A stretch of 64,000 bases of DNA, from assembly GCA_036897095.1 (NCBI GenBank), contig JAYMSP010000236.1, forward strand, positions 1 through 64,000. The letters run 5' to 3'. Shown here one piece after another: positions 33,469-44,656 of this stretch. The position numbers and the translations under genes were made by a program. A model generated the notes under the pieces. The model worked only from the letters and a program-made list of their open reading frames with translations. It was not told where the DNA came from and made no database searches. The stretch comes from Plantago elongata. Taxonomy: Eukaryota; Streptophyta; Magnoliopsida; Lamiales; Plantaginaceae. Position 1 is the first letter of the stretch. Each line of letters begins with the position of its first letter.

Positions 33469-34150
33469 ACTGTATGAAAGTTCACACATTGCAGCGGTGA
33501 TTCAAAATTCAAGTAGGATTGGAAGGACAAAAGGCAAATGCTGCATCCAGATTCAGTTGATTGGTAAGTATACAGATAGCAAATGTAACTTGTTTTTGGT
33601 TTCTTGATAATCTTAGCTTCTTAACTAAATTTGCCACTTTTGTGATCACATTGTATCGAGTAGACTTGTTCTATCGTCATGTACATTTTGTTTCATTAAA
33701 TATGTCACAATTTTATATAGTAGTGTGTGTCTGATAATGTTTAGATGTAATTCTGTCCTACATAATTACATTGCAATACATACTCCATGCACAAACTCAT
33801 AAAGTATTGAAAGGGTATTGTATCATATCCAGTTTGATATTCTCAAGTATTTATTATAATTAGGGACAGATTTAGTAGGAGTATTCACCCCCTAAAATTT
33901 GAAATAAACTCTTTTTATATGTAATAATTTGTGTAATTTGAAAATTGTCCCCACCTCATATGAATTTATTTTTTATATATAGTTTTGCTCGTTATTAACT
34001 TTAAATTTTAAACCAAACTGATTGTATATAAACATTATTAATAATATTTTATGTATTTAATTTCTTTACATATAATGTTAATCATTGAGCTTATAAACTA
34101 AAATATTATCCCAACCAAATACAACCATAAAAATTAACAATAAATTCATA
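33469..34150. other. 3' flank of the TMN gene, AT-rich
   Basis: Bases 33469 to about 33750 probably include the 3' untranslated region. The rest is AT-rich and shows no gene. Confidence 0.45.
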
Positions 34151-34815
34151 TCTCAGCATCAATGAAAGCTCGACCGCCATCACATGTTCAATATACCCAC
34201 CAATTAGCTTATCTTCACCACAAAAAATGAAACTCCAACCTCGTGAACAATTTCATACTAAGATGCACACCATCGTCAATTGAATAAGAAATATGGTATG
34301 GAAGAGATACTCCGAGTTCACAAAGATATCCAACATACTTCAGCAGTCGTAGAAGCAAGAGCGCGATATTCAGTCTCGATGGACGATCGCGCAACCCATG
34401 TTTGCATTCGTGAACGCCAAGAAACCGGACTTGAGCCAAGAGGTATGATATATGCTGAGGTAGACTTTCTTAAACTATTTACACTGTAATATAAGATCCT
34501 ACTTAAAAGAGCTTTCTTAAGACATCCCTCAAGTCACCACCAAAGTCAGAATCGAAATACGCGGTCAAGGACAACGATGTCGACTTACATATAAGCAACC
34601 CATGATGCAAAGTACCTTTGAGATATCTCAAGTGACGCTTAACATCGAGCCAATCGTCAAAAGTGGGAGAAGACATCGATTGTGCAAGACGTTGACAATG
34701 AATGAAATATTTGGTCGTGTCAACGACAAATACTGTAAGCTACTAATGGCACTTTGGTACTCAAAGTGATCAACAGAGCCACACACTGTTAGTTGGGATG
34801 AGGTAGTCATAGGAG
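34150..34815 (-). mobile_element. Ty1/copia remnant, polymerase/RNase H part
   Basis: Minus-strand translation gives the copia signature near YQSAISSLQYLSLTRPNISF and, further along, text related to the copia C-terminal region. The copy is a broken fossil without gag, integrase or LTRs attached, and carries several breaks. It looks old. Confidence 0.75.
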
Positions 34816-34829
34816 TGCGAATAGCCTTG

Positions 34830-35075
34830 GCACCATCCAGTTATGCACTCTCGTATGAAGCACATCACTTTAGACCTCCGTTTTGTCCGTGATCTCTCGA
34901 CAAAGTGATATTTTCTCCGACGCATATGTTAATACTCAAAATCAGCTCGCTACCAAGCCCCTCGCCAGTACTCGATTTCTTGATTTGCACTCCAAAATCT
35001 CTATAGCTGACGGTACGTCCATTTTGCAAGGGCGTATTAAGGATGATAAATATGTAAAAGTTTCTCTAGCTTAAA
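34830..35075 (+). mobile_element. Second Ty1/copia remnant in opposite orientation
   Basis: Plus-strand translation includes MHSRMKHITLDLRFVRD, followed by text related to LATKPLASTRFLDLHSKISI, the end of a copia polyprotein. It abuts the minus-strand remnant, so two copies or an inversion met here. It is a broken, short fossil. Confidence 0.75.
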
Positions 35076-35340
35076 TTATGGATTAATTAGTGTATAAAAA
35101 TTATAATTATATATTTTCATATATGTAGTTGTGTACTGTGTCTATAATGTATACCCACAAAGTAATAGACAACCATGCAATATTATATCGTCTACATTAG
35201 TAAGTTCGTATTTCATTTATACATGTTTCACTATAAATATTATATTTTTATTTTTAATAACATTTTCAATTTATTTACACTCATGTTTATTTGTTCTGTA
35301 ATATGGTACATTAAATTTCGTATTTAAAAGTAAATTAATA

Positions 35341-35590
35341 CTCCATCCGTCCCAGTAAACTTCATACATTTGTCATTTTTAGCCGTCCCACCAAACTTTA
35401 TACATTACTAAAAAAGGAAGTTACTCAACCACTAACAAATAATAAACAATATCAACTTTATATAAAAATTACACATTTTGCCACTAAAATTACACGTTTC
35501 CCCACCTTCTTCATTTTTTATCATTACTTTAACTTTTCGCATAAAACTACGCGTCAACCCTAATATATGAAGTTTAATGGACGAAGGGAG
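35341..35590. mobile_element. Stowaway-like MITE (about 250 bp)
   Basis: The left end CTCCATCCGTCCCAGTAAAC and right end TTTAATGGACGAAGGGAG form terminal inverted repeats of the Stowaway type. The left flank ends in TA, as expected for the TA target. The right flank has AA, so the duplication is imperfect. The interior is non-coding. A related partial copy lies at 57555-57770. Confidence 0.8.
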
Positions 35591-36580
35591 AAATAATTAT
35601 TTGGGAGAATTATAAATTAATCTCTCTCCCAATACTTTACTACCTATTAATTATACATGTAATCTTTCCTACATTTTAATTAGACTTCCAAAGATGCCCC
35701 AATTTACCTTCTTACCTTCCTAAACAAACATCAACATAATTATGGACAAAATATCATATTATGGGAGATGCTAAATCAATTGTTTGCCTTCATCTTCTTA
35801 GTTAACTTGGTAAATGGATCTTCTTGGCTAGAAAATCACGCTTCTGGTCAAGCATCGTCACCGGCAAGCATCTTTCCTTCAATCCAAGCATCTCAATCGA
35901 TTTCTTCATTTCAGTTGATTCCTGCAATTCAAGCTTCATGAAGACATCAAGCTTCTTGAAGACATCAAGCATCTTCCTAAGTTAAAATGAAGATGCTTGG
36001 TCGTTATTCTTGAAGATGTTTGATGTAGAAGTAAGATACTTGATTAATTAAATATTTGTTTTGTTTTCAATATAGATGATTGATTTTGTTTTTATACTTA
36101 ATTTTTATGAATACTGATAATATTTATGTTTTATTGAACACTGTTGGTTTGTAGCAACAGTGTTATGATTGTGAAGCTTGGAAGCAATGAATTGTGGGCT
36201 TGCTTGATAAATATCAGCTTGGTGATAATGAATTGTGGTGCTTACATATATTGAGATAGTTTGAGTTTGAAGGTAGTCTGATTTATTAATTTACAGAGAA
36301 AAATACTCTTGATTATTGAGTGGTAATGCTTGGTTCTCATACAATGATGCCTGCTTATTCTGAAATGAGTGCTTATAAAGCTTATAATTTGACGTTGAAA
36401 TGAACTGGAACATCTTGCAAGATAAATTTTTTATTATGAAAGAATTTTAATTACCAAAATGAATGATTTAATTAGATATATAATTAAGGATCTGATTTCA
36501 TAGAAAAAGGTAATGATGCGTATACTAAAATTAAGAAGATAATTAATTTGTGGAATTTTTTAAATTAATTTGTAGGATGT
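35591..36580. other. Non-coding AT-rich stretch with short CAAGCATC-type repeats
   Basis: Between about 35850 and 36040 the words CAAGCATC, CATCAAGC and GAAGATGCTTGG recur in both orientations and could form hairpins. No open frame of note and no recognised element was found. Confidence 0.4.
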
Positions 36581-36583
36581 TTT

Positions 36584-36830
36584 TGTTAGACTTAGTATAG
36601 ACTTTGTATATACTTAGACTTATGTAATAGAGTCCAGTTAATATTCTAGTCCTAGTCTAGTTAGAACACTGGTTATCGAGTCTGTATATATACTTCACTT
36701 TAGTGAATCATTGAATACAACCGAATATCACTTCCTACAGGTTCCTCTTTTCTTCCTTCTTTCTCGACCTCACGTTGCATATAGCCGGCGTTCGATCCGC
36801 TTTCTTCCGCCGATCGACCCGCCTGCCCCA
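36584..36830 (+). mobile_element. Probable solo or partial LTR of copia type
   Basis: The block opens with TGTTAGACTTAGTATAG, is rich in TAGTCTAG-like words, and contains a TATATATA stretch followed by a CT-rich section, as in plant copia LTRs. The right end is uncertain: a TG...CA unit could close near 36739 or near 36830. No matching second LTR or target duplication was found. It is a fossil. Confidence 0.5.
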
Positions 36831-37815
36831 ATTTGTAATTTTTCTTCCTAATTTTGAGTCGGAGGGATTACTTTGTAAGTTTGAATTATCAAGATATAAT
36901 CTGGTGGCCGGAGCAATTTGTCATGACTCAAACTAGATGACAAGATATAGACATAAGGTTACATGTAACTTCAGAAACGATTACATAGAAAATAATATTG
37001 AATTTTACGAAGTAAAGGAATGGAACACATGTCTCCACGGACCAAGATTACAAAACTCTTTAACAGCCAAAAATTTCCACCCGTTTAATATATTTTGCAG
37101 GAATCGCTCTGTTTCAAGTGAGAGTTGAGACAAAAACTCGAAATATCTTTTCTTGTCAAATACTCACACTAGTTAACCCAATCTTTCCCGCCAATTCCGA
37201 CTCCCGTTCATCGCCTCCCATATTAATACCGTTAAAATTCACCTTTAAACAATTCTTTGATTATTTCCACCCGGGCCACCGGGTTAGCCCCGACTTTTTT
37301 GACCGATACGATTACTCATGGACATATATTCAGATGATATGCTGACCTAATTCTACTAATACAATCCCTTTTTCGCACACTTTATCTAAACTTATGTGCG
37401 AACCAGGAGACTTTTCGGTTGGTCACTCATTTTAAAATGATCAGAGCAAGTATGCTTAACTCTAGAGCTTTCGTAGACGAATTCACAAAAAATGAGTACC
37501 TTGTTAAAATGAGTAGCGTTGTCAATTTCTTTTAAGTTCTTTGAATTTAACTTGAAATTCTGGAGGCGTTATAAATATTATTTGATCGAAGGAATTGAAC
37601 TAGTAGTTTTAGTATTAAAATTAAATCAAACTTAAACTTAATTCGAATTCTTTTTCATGGGAATAACTTACATGTCTAATGTACATTTAATATTCTTCAC
37701 ATCCGACTATACATAGATTCAAAATCAATACAGCTTTATTGGTGGAGTTGAGTTGAGTTTGATGTTATTAGGAGGCTTACACAACTACTCAATAGGCTCC
37801 AGTTATCTAACTCTA
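36831..37815. other. Non-coding stretch between repeats
   Basis: Open frames at 36937-37345 show no recognised domain. The block around 37160-37330 is less AT-rich than its surroundings and may be eroded transposon sequence, but I cannot assign it. Confidence 0.35.
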
Positions 37816-37820
37816 CTTAG

Positions 37821-37975
37821 GATCTGATTGATATGGTATTTAAATTGTCATTTAAATGAGATGTAGGTGAAATTGTATTTGAAATGGAATTGAAATGTGG
37901 TATTTAAAATGTATTTTAGGTCAAATTACTGTTCATCGAATTAAATTGAGCGATTTAAATGCTACTACAATCAAG
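37821..37975 (+). mobile_element. Tourist-like MITE, copy 1
   Basis: It shares with 63671-63827, in the same order, the words GTGAAATTGTATTTG, AATGGAATTGAAAT, GTATTTAAA, TGTATTTTAGGTCAAA (variant) and GTTCATCGA, and has similar ends (GATCTGATTGATATGG and a degraded inverted partner ending CAATCAAG). It is non-coding and about 155 bp. PIF/Harbinger (Tourist-like) membership is inferred from the ends and size. Confidence 0.65.
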
Positions 37976-38221
37976 TACTAATTAATTTGATCCATGCTCT
38001 ACTTGATAGTAGGAAATTGCATTTATTGTTTTTCCTTTCTACCATTTGCCACTGAGTCTTAGGAGTCCAAAGCATTTACAGTTTTACCGATTTATATTTT
38101 GCAAGTTAATAGCTAGCATGCAGTTTGATCCAAAATTCCAAATCAATCCACTCCACTCCATCTTAAAGTTAAAAACGTAACCCGAATTGAACACTACACT
38201 AACCAGCTTGTGAAAGATTGA

Positions 38222-38395
38222 GGGACTGATCGGCCAAACATTTAAATATACTCAAATATTCTCATTTAGTTCGATGAACATTAATTTAGCCTAAAATATA
38301 CTTTAAATACTCCATTTCAATTCCAATTCAAACACAATTTCACTAAAATCATATTCAAATGGTCATTTGAGTGCCATTTTAAGAATCGATTAACT
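38222..38395 (-). mobile_element. Tourist-like MITE, copy 2 in inverse orientation
   Basis: The reverse complement reads ATGGCACTCAAATGACCATT, then GTGAAATTGTGTTTGAATTGG, GGAGTATTTAAAGTATATTT and GTTCATCGAACTAAATG, and ends GGCCGATCAGTCCCTCAAT. It aligns with copy 1 and with the copy at 63671. It is non-coding. Confidence 0.65.
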
Positions 38396-38789
38396 ATTTT
38401 CTTCATGGAGTTGAACCTGAGTTCTAACTAAGTCCAAATTGGCTAGACTGGATAATAAAATAAGTTAATTTAAAAGTTCGAGTTATATTAGTAAAGTTCT
38501 TCCTCGATTTTAACTGACACCTTTTGAATCGAAATTATCATATATTATTTGTCAAACCTTACTTTAACTTAGAAATCAAAATGAACTCTTAATGAGACTG
38601 AGCTCAACTTCAATCTATCAAGTTGAGTCCAACGTAATCATTGATATTATATTCAACTCGTGTAACATAACTATCCATCACGTTAAAGTGAAACACATAG
38701 AAAATATTTATATGAAGCAGGTCAAACCATGAATTAAATTTTCAACTAATGCCTGCAGCATCATAAGTAGCCAAGCCAATTCACTTACT

Positions 38790-38854
38790 AGTAAAGTACA
38801 CTTGTCCATAACATACATGGTTTTTAGTAAAGTACACTTGTCCATAACATACAT
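38790..38854. repeat. Two 29-bp direct repeats beside the LINE 3' end
   Basis: The same 29 bases occur at 38790-38818 and 38826-38854, separated by seven bases (GGTTTTT). They sit just outside the LINE's poly(T) tract at about 38857-38865 and look like a recent short tandem duplication. Confidence 0.85.
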
Positions 38855-39038
38855 AATTTTTTTTATTTAAGAATACGGTCAATTTTAGACTTCACTAAAA
38901 TTATAAAAAGGTACAACTTAAATGAGGGTGTCCCAAAAGATGTTCCCGTCCGAATCAAAGCATGCTAACTTATATAACTTGTCCGCGATAAGTTTTGTTC
39001 CTCTTTAAGACCAATGTGGAAGACAATTCAACGGTCTA

Positions 39039-39478
39039 TTAGTCAAAGACTTGCAATTGAGAGATGTGATGTAAGTTTGGGGCTCCGGTGGGAGCATGTT
39101 TCTCTTCCAAAATCAACTGTACGGCTTCCTGGGAATCCATCTTGACTTTAATATGTGGGCAGTGCCTTTCCGAAGCTTTTTCAAGATCATGTTTTAGAGC
39201 TTGTAGTTCCACAAGGGTCATCGATGTTGATCGTATACGGTTTGAGAATCACCATATCCACTGCCCTTGGCTTTCTCGTAGTACTCCTCCATTCCCCGCC
39301 CAGTTAACGGAGTTATGTTGGTTGCCATCAAAATTCAACTTGATATACCCCACCTCTGGTCTTTTCCAGGCTTTATTCTCACTGTTGTTCCTCTGCTTCT
39401 TCGGCATATGGGTCTGCAAGTCATCACTGAGCTGTTTAATGCGGAATAAGATGACTTGGATCAGATCCTTCTTACGGT
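39039..39478 (-). pseudogene. LINE RNase H domain, remnant
   Basis: Translation gives KLNFDGNQHNS, GGVLRESQGQWIWGF, LVELQALKHDLEKA and KMDSQEAVQLI. The Asp-Glu-Asp set of a plant LINE RNase H (NFDG, VELQAL, MDS) is visible. The frame changes once between the GQWIW part and the VELQAL part. The domain ends at a stop at 39039. Confidence 0.8.
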
Positions 39479-39483
39479 GAAAC

Positions 39484-39990
39484 TGTTGGTATATTCGATC
39501 AGATTGTACTCTAAGCACACGCAGAGTAATTTCAAAATTTTTTAGACCAACATGATAACAGTAATTTAACGTGCTTGAATAAACTGAAATCTTATTTTGA
39601 TAGCAATTCCAGTTCGTAGCTGTCAGCGTGCAACACGGGGTCATCAAACTCAGCTTCGAGATCCTCTCCAAGTAAATTTCAATCCTCGTGCGAATCCAGA
39701 CTGTTTGTTTCTCCTCAAACCTCGGTATACACAAGAGTTTCTTTTACTAAGAAGAACGCTAGGATGTTCTTGTGGTTGGATGTTGTGAAGTGTTTTGGAA
39801 GAATCAATCAAATTATTCTTCACTGTTTTTGTCTCTTATCAAATATTTTGTTTCCTCACAAAATTATTTTGTTGTGTATTTTTCTCCAAAAAAACACACC
39901 ACCTTATTCTTCTTCGATTCAACGAGTCGAGAACCTCTTGGAGTAGAAAGATGTTGTTTTTTGTGCTCCGACCTTTGATAAAACTCGACT
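39484..39990 (+). mobile_element. Foreign block inside the LINE, LTR-like
   Basis: The block begins TGTTGGTATATTCG and has a T-rich section around 39820-39890, resembling a plant copia LTR. It interrupts the LINE between polymerase and RNase H. No second copy or certain target duplication was found, and its right edge is approximate. Treat as a possible broken LTR. Confidence 0.35.
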
Positions 39991-40353
39991 GAGTAGGTGC
40001 AACGACGTAGGCATGGGGCTGCGAAGTCTCAACGTGATCGTTTTGGTGACAAGTTTGCAGATCACGTTGCAGGGGGGAATGGGGTGATATTCCGAAATTA
40101 GTTCAGGGCTTGGTTTCTTTGGGATCAAACATAATAGTGCGCCACATAGTTTGGGATCAAAGCTCATGTCGTCGAATGTTCGGATCATAAACTCCAACAG
40201 AGAATCTTTGATCCAGCTCCAGTTACGTTGGTAGAAGATGGATTGCAACCCATCCGATCCCGACGCCTTATATGGACAAGTGCTCCAAACAACCTTTCTC
40301 AGTTCCTTCATATCAATCTGCTGGATAAGAGTTTCCGCAGCTTCAGGGGACAA
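39991..40353 (-). pseudogene. LINE reverse transcriptase, N-terminal part only
   Basis: Readable text includes KASGSDGLQSIFYQRNW, LLCLIPKKPSPELISEYHPI and CNVICKLVTKTITLRL, which match the first conserved blocks of LINE polymerases (PGPDGxP, LIPK, RPISL, YKxxxK). The homology stops after that. The palm with the catalytic aspartates is missing. Confidence 0.85.
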
Positions 40354-40544
40354 TACGGCTTGGAATCTGGAAATTAAGGATGAACCGTAGTCAATGTTGA
40401 GTGCTTCAACACATCATCCGACTTCTCCCATTCCTCACCAATCTTTAGCATGAGAATTTAATTTCTACTTCGACGAACAACCGTAGATTTATGAAAAAAC
40501 TGCGTATTCCTCTCACCATCTACTTACCATTTGATGCGCCACTT

Positions 40545-41580
40545 CTAGAACCAGAAAAGTTCTTCTTGGTGAAGGATTTGGTTGTATTCGTCTATGAGTT
40601 GGAGCTCCAAATTATGATGAAACTCACTGTACTTATGTGAAAGAGCTATTTGTGTTCCATTCAATCTTGCTAAAACTTGTCTCTTTCTTTTAAAAAGGTT
40701 TCCAAACGTCTTGGCGTTCCATGGTATCATAGTATCCGGAACCTTTGTGATTGCATCCACAATTTCAGTTCTCATGTTCCAGATGTGCCGTAGTAGTGGT
40801 TCACAGTCGGGGTGGGAGAACCACATTGCCTCAAACATGAAAGGACGATTATCGGGTGATGGATCAGGTCCAAACATGAGGTCAAAATTGGGTGGTGGTC
40901 CGAATGTGTACGGGGGAGGTGTATGACCGCATTATCCGGGAAACGCTGCATCCACGCTTCATTAGCAAGCGCCCTATCGATCGGTTCCTGTATCACTTTA
41001 CCATCACCTTGCTTGTTAGTCCAAGTAAATGTTGGTCCATGGAAACCAAGATCCTGGAGATTACAAGCCTCCATACAACTTTGAAAGAAAAGGATTCTGC
41101 TAACCGAAGCAACTCGCCCACCTTGCTTCTCATGTGAGTATCCAATCTCATTAAAATCACCCGTAACGAGCCACGGAAGGGTCCACTGTTGTGAGAGTTG
41201 CTTGAGGCTATTAAAGATCCGGATCTTATCTTCTCTATATGGCTTGCCATAGACCCCGAAAATCATCCACGAGTCATGCCTAATGGGTCGAAGTACTGCA
41301 TGTAACCCTGATCTTCTACATCAATAATCTCTACTTCAATATTCGTATGATTCCACAACATCCAAACTCCTCCAGCCAAGCCATATGTAGGAGCAATTTC
41401 ATAATTCGAATACCCCAGCGTATGGGCAATTTCATACGCCGTGTCTTCCGACACACGGGTTTCTAGCAAAAAGACCACCGAAGGACAATGGGATCTCACC
41501 AAATCTCGAAAATTTCCACAAAATTTTTCATTACCAACACCTTGGAAGTTCCAGGAAACGATCTTCATGGATGGCATAAA
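40545..41580 (-). pseudogene. LINE endonuclease (EEP family) region
   Basis: From MKIVSWNFQGVGN at 41580 the endonuclease continues with VFLLETRV, WLVTGDFNEIGY, FTWTNKQGDGKV, PIDRALANEAW and RTHSDHHPI, the usual catalytic landmarks of L1 endonucleases. A linker follows with IPWNAKTFGNLFKRK up to about 40545. One frame change lies around 41265. Otherwise the endonuclease part is well kept. Confidence 0.85.
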
Positions 41581-41789
41581 AAGGTGGTAGGAGTAGAAGG
41601 GGGTATTCAATTACCAGCCCCGTCTATATTGATATCAACTGGCACAACGCCTCCCATATTAATAGATTTTGCCTGACCTTCTCCCATTCGCTCAATCGGA
41701 CTCTCTACCAACCTGTCCTGTTGTTGTCCTCCGAGAATAAGATGTGAGTCTCTAATTCCACCTCCCATAATAGTGGTGGTATCTCCATT

Positions 41790-43323
41790 ACATGAACCAC
41801 TCATTGACTTCTGGTGGAACGTAAAATTTGAAGGGGGGGCCTGAAAACGGTGAAATTGTGTTTCTATCATCGGATTGTGAACCCACTGTACTATCATTAG
41901 ATCGTTGTAGAAAACTACCTTCAGATCCTCTGGATCGATCTCCATTGGTGCGTCCTTCATTACTCAGACCTAATTGAGGGCGTTCACAGTTATTAGAGGG
42001 GTCTGGGGGCTGGATTACCATTGCAATTGTGGGATGTGGGTGTTCAGCTTGTGTTGTCGAACCAAGTGGTTGTTCAGTTGTCTGATGCGGTCTATTTATA
42101 CCTGAGCTCGCCCTGGGAGTTTGTCGAATTCGATTAGTATTTAGATACTGATCTTGGTAAAATTCGAACACCAGTTGGCCTAGGATTAGGATTCTCAACA
42201 TGTTGTTCTGTTCTCTCCTGTTACCTGGTCTGCCTTGACGCGGAATGTGTTCATGTGGTTGGTGTCGATTTATGTTCTGGGGAGCTTGCTGCATAGGTCG
42301 AGTTTGATTCCGAGCTAGAACCCGTTGCTTCTTCTTACGCCTTTCAACAACCATCCACTCACCATACCCATTATTTATTGCCTTATCCATCAACCAGGTA
42401 GAACCAATCTCAATTTCAGGGGTCAGAGAATCCATGGCAGGGGAGTTTGATGCCGGGTCCGGGGCATGAATGTTCCTATGTTTAGCACACTCCGACTGCG
42501 TGTATCAATTCGTCCGCAGTCATAGCAAAGTTGGGGAAAGTTTTCTTAGACTACCTGGTAGATTTTTCCATGAATACATAGTCCCAATTCAAGTGGTTTG
42601 TGTGTCTCAATTTCTACGCAAAACCTTGTGAATCGTACTTTCTTGGCAGTGAAGGTGTTCCCATCAATCTTGATCGGGTCTCTAATGCAGGCGGCTAGTT
42701 CCTGGATCACTGATTCTCTAAACATCTCGACGGGTAAATTAAGAACGCGAACCCATATAATTGTCTTCTCTACCCTATATGTGTTGGCTCTGAAGTTCGG
42801 GGTCCACTTCCGAACCGAGAGGAAACTCCTTGCTGGTTGCCAGGGGCCCTCCGTTAGGATCATCGTGTGTTTCCCCTCCGTTAGTCCTTTGATGCAATAA
42901 CAATTGCTCCCAAGTCTACTAGTTCAAAGAAATTGCCACGGAGCGCCCATATTGATTCCAGTTTTGTCAACAAAGTTGTGTAGTACCAGGTTTTACCCAA
43001 AACCTTGATAACAATGGTGTTTTTTCCAGGGGAGTCTCCATGAGTTTTTCCAATTCCTTTCCAAATTCGATATGTTTGAATGGTATTTCCGCCGTAGGCG
43101 GAGAGACCTTAATCATGGAACACTCAATTTCTTTCTTCTTGTCATCAACCCTGACATCCTTAGGTTTCGTCATATTCATGACATCACTAGCATAGGAAGG
43201 GAGATGTGGTTCCAGGTCTTCCTGTTCATCGACAATGTTCATAGTCTCGTTTGGGGGTTCCTCGGGTTCAGAATCATGTCCACCAGCCTGGGGACGTTTG
43301 GTGGGATGCGTATCAACATTCAT
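41790..43323 (-). pseudogene. LINE ORF1, DUF4283-type, broken
   Basis: It starts MNVDTHPTKRPQAGG at 43323. The central part (42863-42546) contains GPWQPARSFLSVRKWTPNF and IIWVRVLNLPVEMF, typical of the DUF4283 domain of plant LINE ORF1, followed by FCVEIETHKPLELGL. A polar tail rich in Gln, Asn and Arg (42435-41788) follows. The frame is interrupted between these blocks. I see no intact zinc knuckle. Confidence 0.75.
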
Positions 43324-43380
43324 GGTCTGGATTAGGGTTCTTGACGATCGTGGGGAAAGAAGATCTGGCGGCTACTATTA

Positions 43381-43950
43381 ATTGATCTTAATTAATATAC
43401 ATGATTCCAAATTCGCAAAGTCATCATTAATTCTCCAATTTCCCGACAAATCAAACATGAGCTTGGAAAAAATTCAAATCACCATTTAATATAAACTTAA
43501 AATACAATTATTTAAATACGAATTGAATTTTTTGTACAAGAATACAGCCGAACTGAAATGTATTTCTATACCAATAAACCTAAACCCATAATAATCATGT
43601 AGTATGTACCACATTAGTTGTACCTGCCATGTACAAAATCTATTTCACATAACTAATCTCTCTATTTAGCCGTTTTAAAATAAATTGCATGTATATTCTT
43701 ATACACAAAATATAATATAAAGTATAAATATTAAATTAAATAATTGCAGATGTTGTGGAGAAAATGAATACAACATTTATAAGAATAAATATGAATAAAA
43801 TATATAACATCCACGATTAAAACAATCCTGCATTTAATAAATTACATAGAGTCGGTCGACAATTAAAATGAATTAGTTGTAATCCTTAATTTTATTTACT
43901 TTATATTGTCAATGAGAATTTCACTTGACATTAATGTTAAGAGTTATGAG
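43381..43950. other. AT-rich upstream region of the 44177 gene
   Basis: No gene or recognisable element is seen. The stretch leads into the core promoter of the following gene. Confidence 0.4.
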
Positions 43951-43956
43951 CGGCGG

Positions 43957-43966
43957 TATATAAATA
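43957..43966 (+). promoter_or_regulatory. TATA box of the 44177 gene
   Basis: TATATAAATA stands in a strong TATA context, 211 bases before the ATG at 44177. Transcription would begin around 43990 and the leader would be about 185 bases, A- and C-rich (for example ACACACACACTGC), as is common in strongly expressed plant genes. Confidence 0.7.
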
Positions 43967-44176
43967 CCAGATTAATCTCAAAGCTTCTTTCCTCGTTCTA
44001 CACAAATCACTAAAAGAGAAATAAAAAAGAAACAACAAAAACCATTTCCTTTCCATTTCAAACAAAAACTTGTACACACACACTGCAACTCTGTAACCGT
44101 AAACACAATGCATGATACCCAAACCACTCTCTAACTCACAAACAATTAACAATTACACACACCATTCCAAATTCCA

Positions 44177-44656
44177 ATGGAGGCAGAGCACAACTACGAA
44201 TCAGCTCCACCGGAGAGCGAATCCGACTCCGTCGTCATCTCCTCGTGGCTCACCGCCGACGAAGAAACCACCGCTGAGCTCTCGAAGCTTCTCGAGTCCT
44301 TCGATTCCACACCGCCGCCTCAGCCGACGAAGGTGCGCTTCACCGAGACTCCGTACGCCTCCTCGATCCTGTTCCAGACATCTTCCGGTTACGTCACGAT
44401 CGACGGAAACGACGAGTCGTGCGGCTCTTCGTTCTCTGAAACGGAGTCGTTTATGGCGAGTACTGATCTCTGTGGTTTGATCAATCGTGTTCAAGGTGAG
44501 GAGGCTCGTGGAGATGACGTGGATGTGGATTGGAATCAGTTTTTGCTGGATAATGACGATTTTGGTGTTTTCGGTGGTTTTGGTGGTGGTGATTGGATGG
44601 CGGTGATTGGTGGTGGTGATGCAGGTGGTGGGAATACAAAACAGGAAAAATGGTGA
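44177..44656 (+). CDS. Uncharacterised acidic plant protein, single exon
   Basis: One uninterrupted frame of 159 residues follows a good TATA box and a gene-like leader, so I take it as a real gene. The product is acidic, with ESESDSVVISSWLTADEE near the N-terminus, a central block PTKVRFTETPYASSILFQ followed by GYVTIDGNDESCGSSFSE, and a Gly/Asp-rich C-terminus (FGVFGGFGGGDW). No signal peptide, membrane helix or catalytic motif is visible. The VRFTETPY...YVTIDGNDESCG core looks familiar from uncharacterised plant proteins, but I cannot name the family or a function. The coding part is clearly richer in G and C than its flanks, as expected of a conserved exon. Confidence 0.8.
   Translation: MEAEHNYESAPPESESDSVVISSWLTADEETTAELSKLLESFDSTPPPQPTKVRFTETPYASSILFQTSSGYVTIDGNDESCGSSFSETESFMASTDLCGLINRVQGEEARGDDVDVDWNQFLLDNDDFGVFGGFGGGDWMAVIGGGDAGGGNTKQEKW

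Larger units (their letters stand above)
38857..43380 (-). mobile_element. L1-type LINE (non-LTR retrotransposon), long but defective, with internal insertion
   Basis: On the minus strand the element runs from about 43380 to a poly(A) tract at about 38857. In order it has an ORF1 region with a DUF4283-type domain, an apurinic-type endonuclease, the first part of a reverse transcriptase, then, after a foreign-looking block at about 39484-39990, an RNase H domain. The polymerase core including the YADD region is absent. Several stops interrupt the frames, so it cannot move on its own. Plant L1 elements normally have this order, with RNase H at the C-terminus. Clear target duplications were not identified. 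Confidence 0.85.

Noticed and set aside
36937-37345. Two plus-strand frames in a GC-richer patch
   Set aside because: No domain was recognised and the two frames do not join by plausible splice sites.
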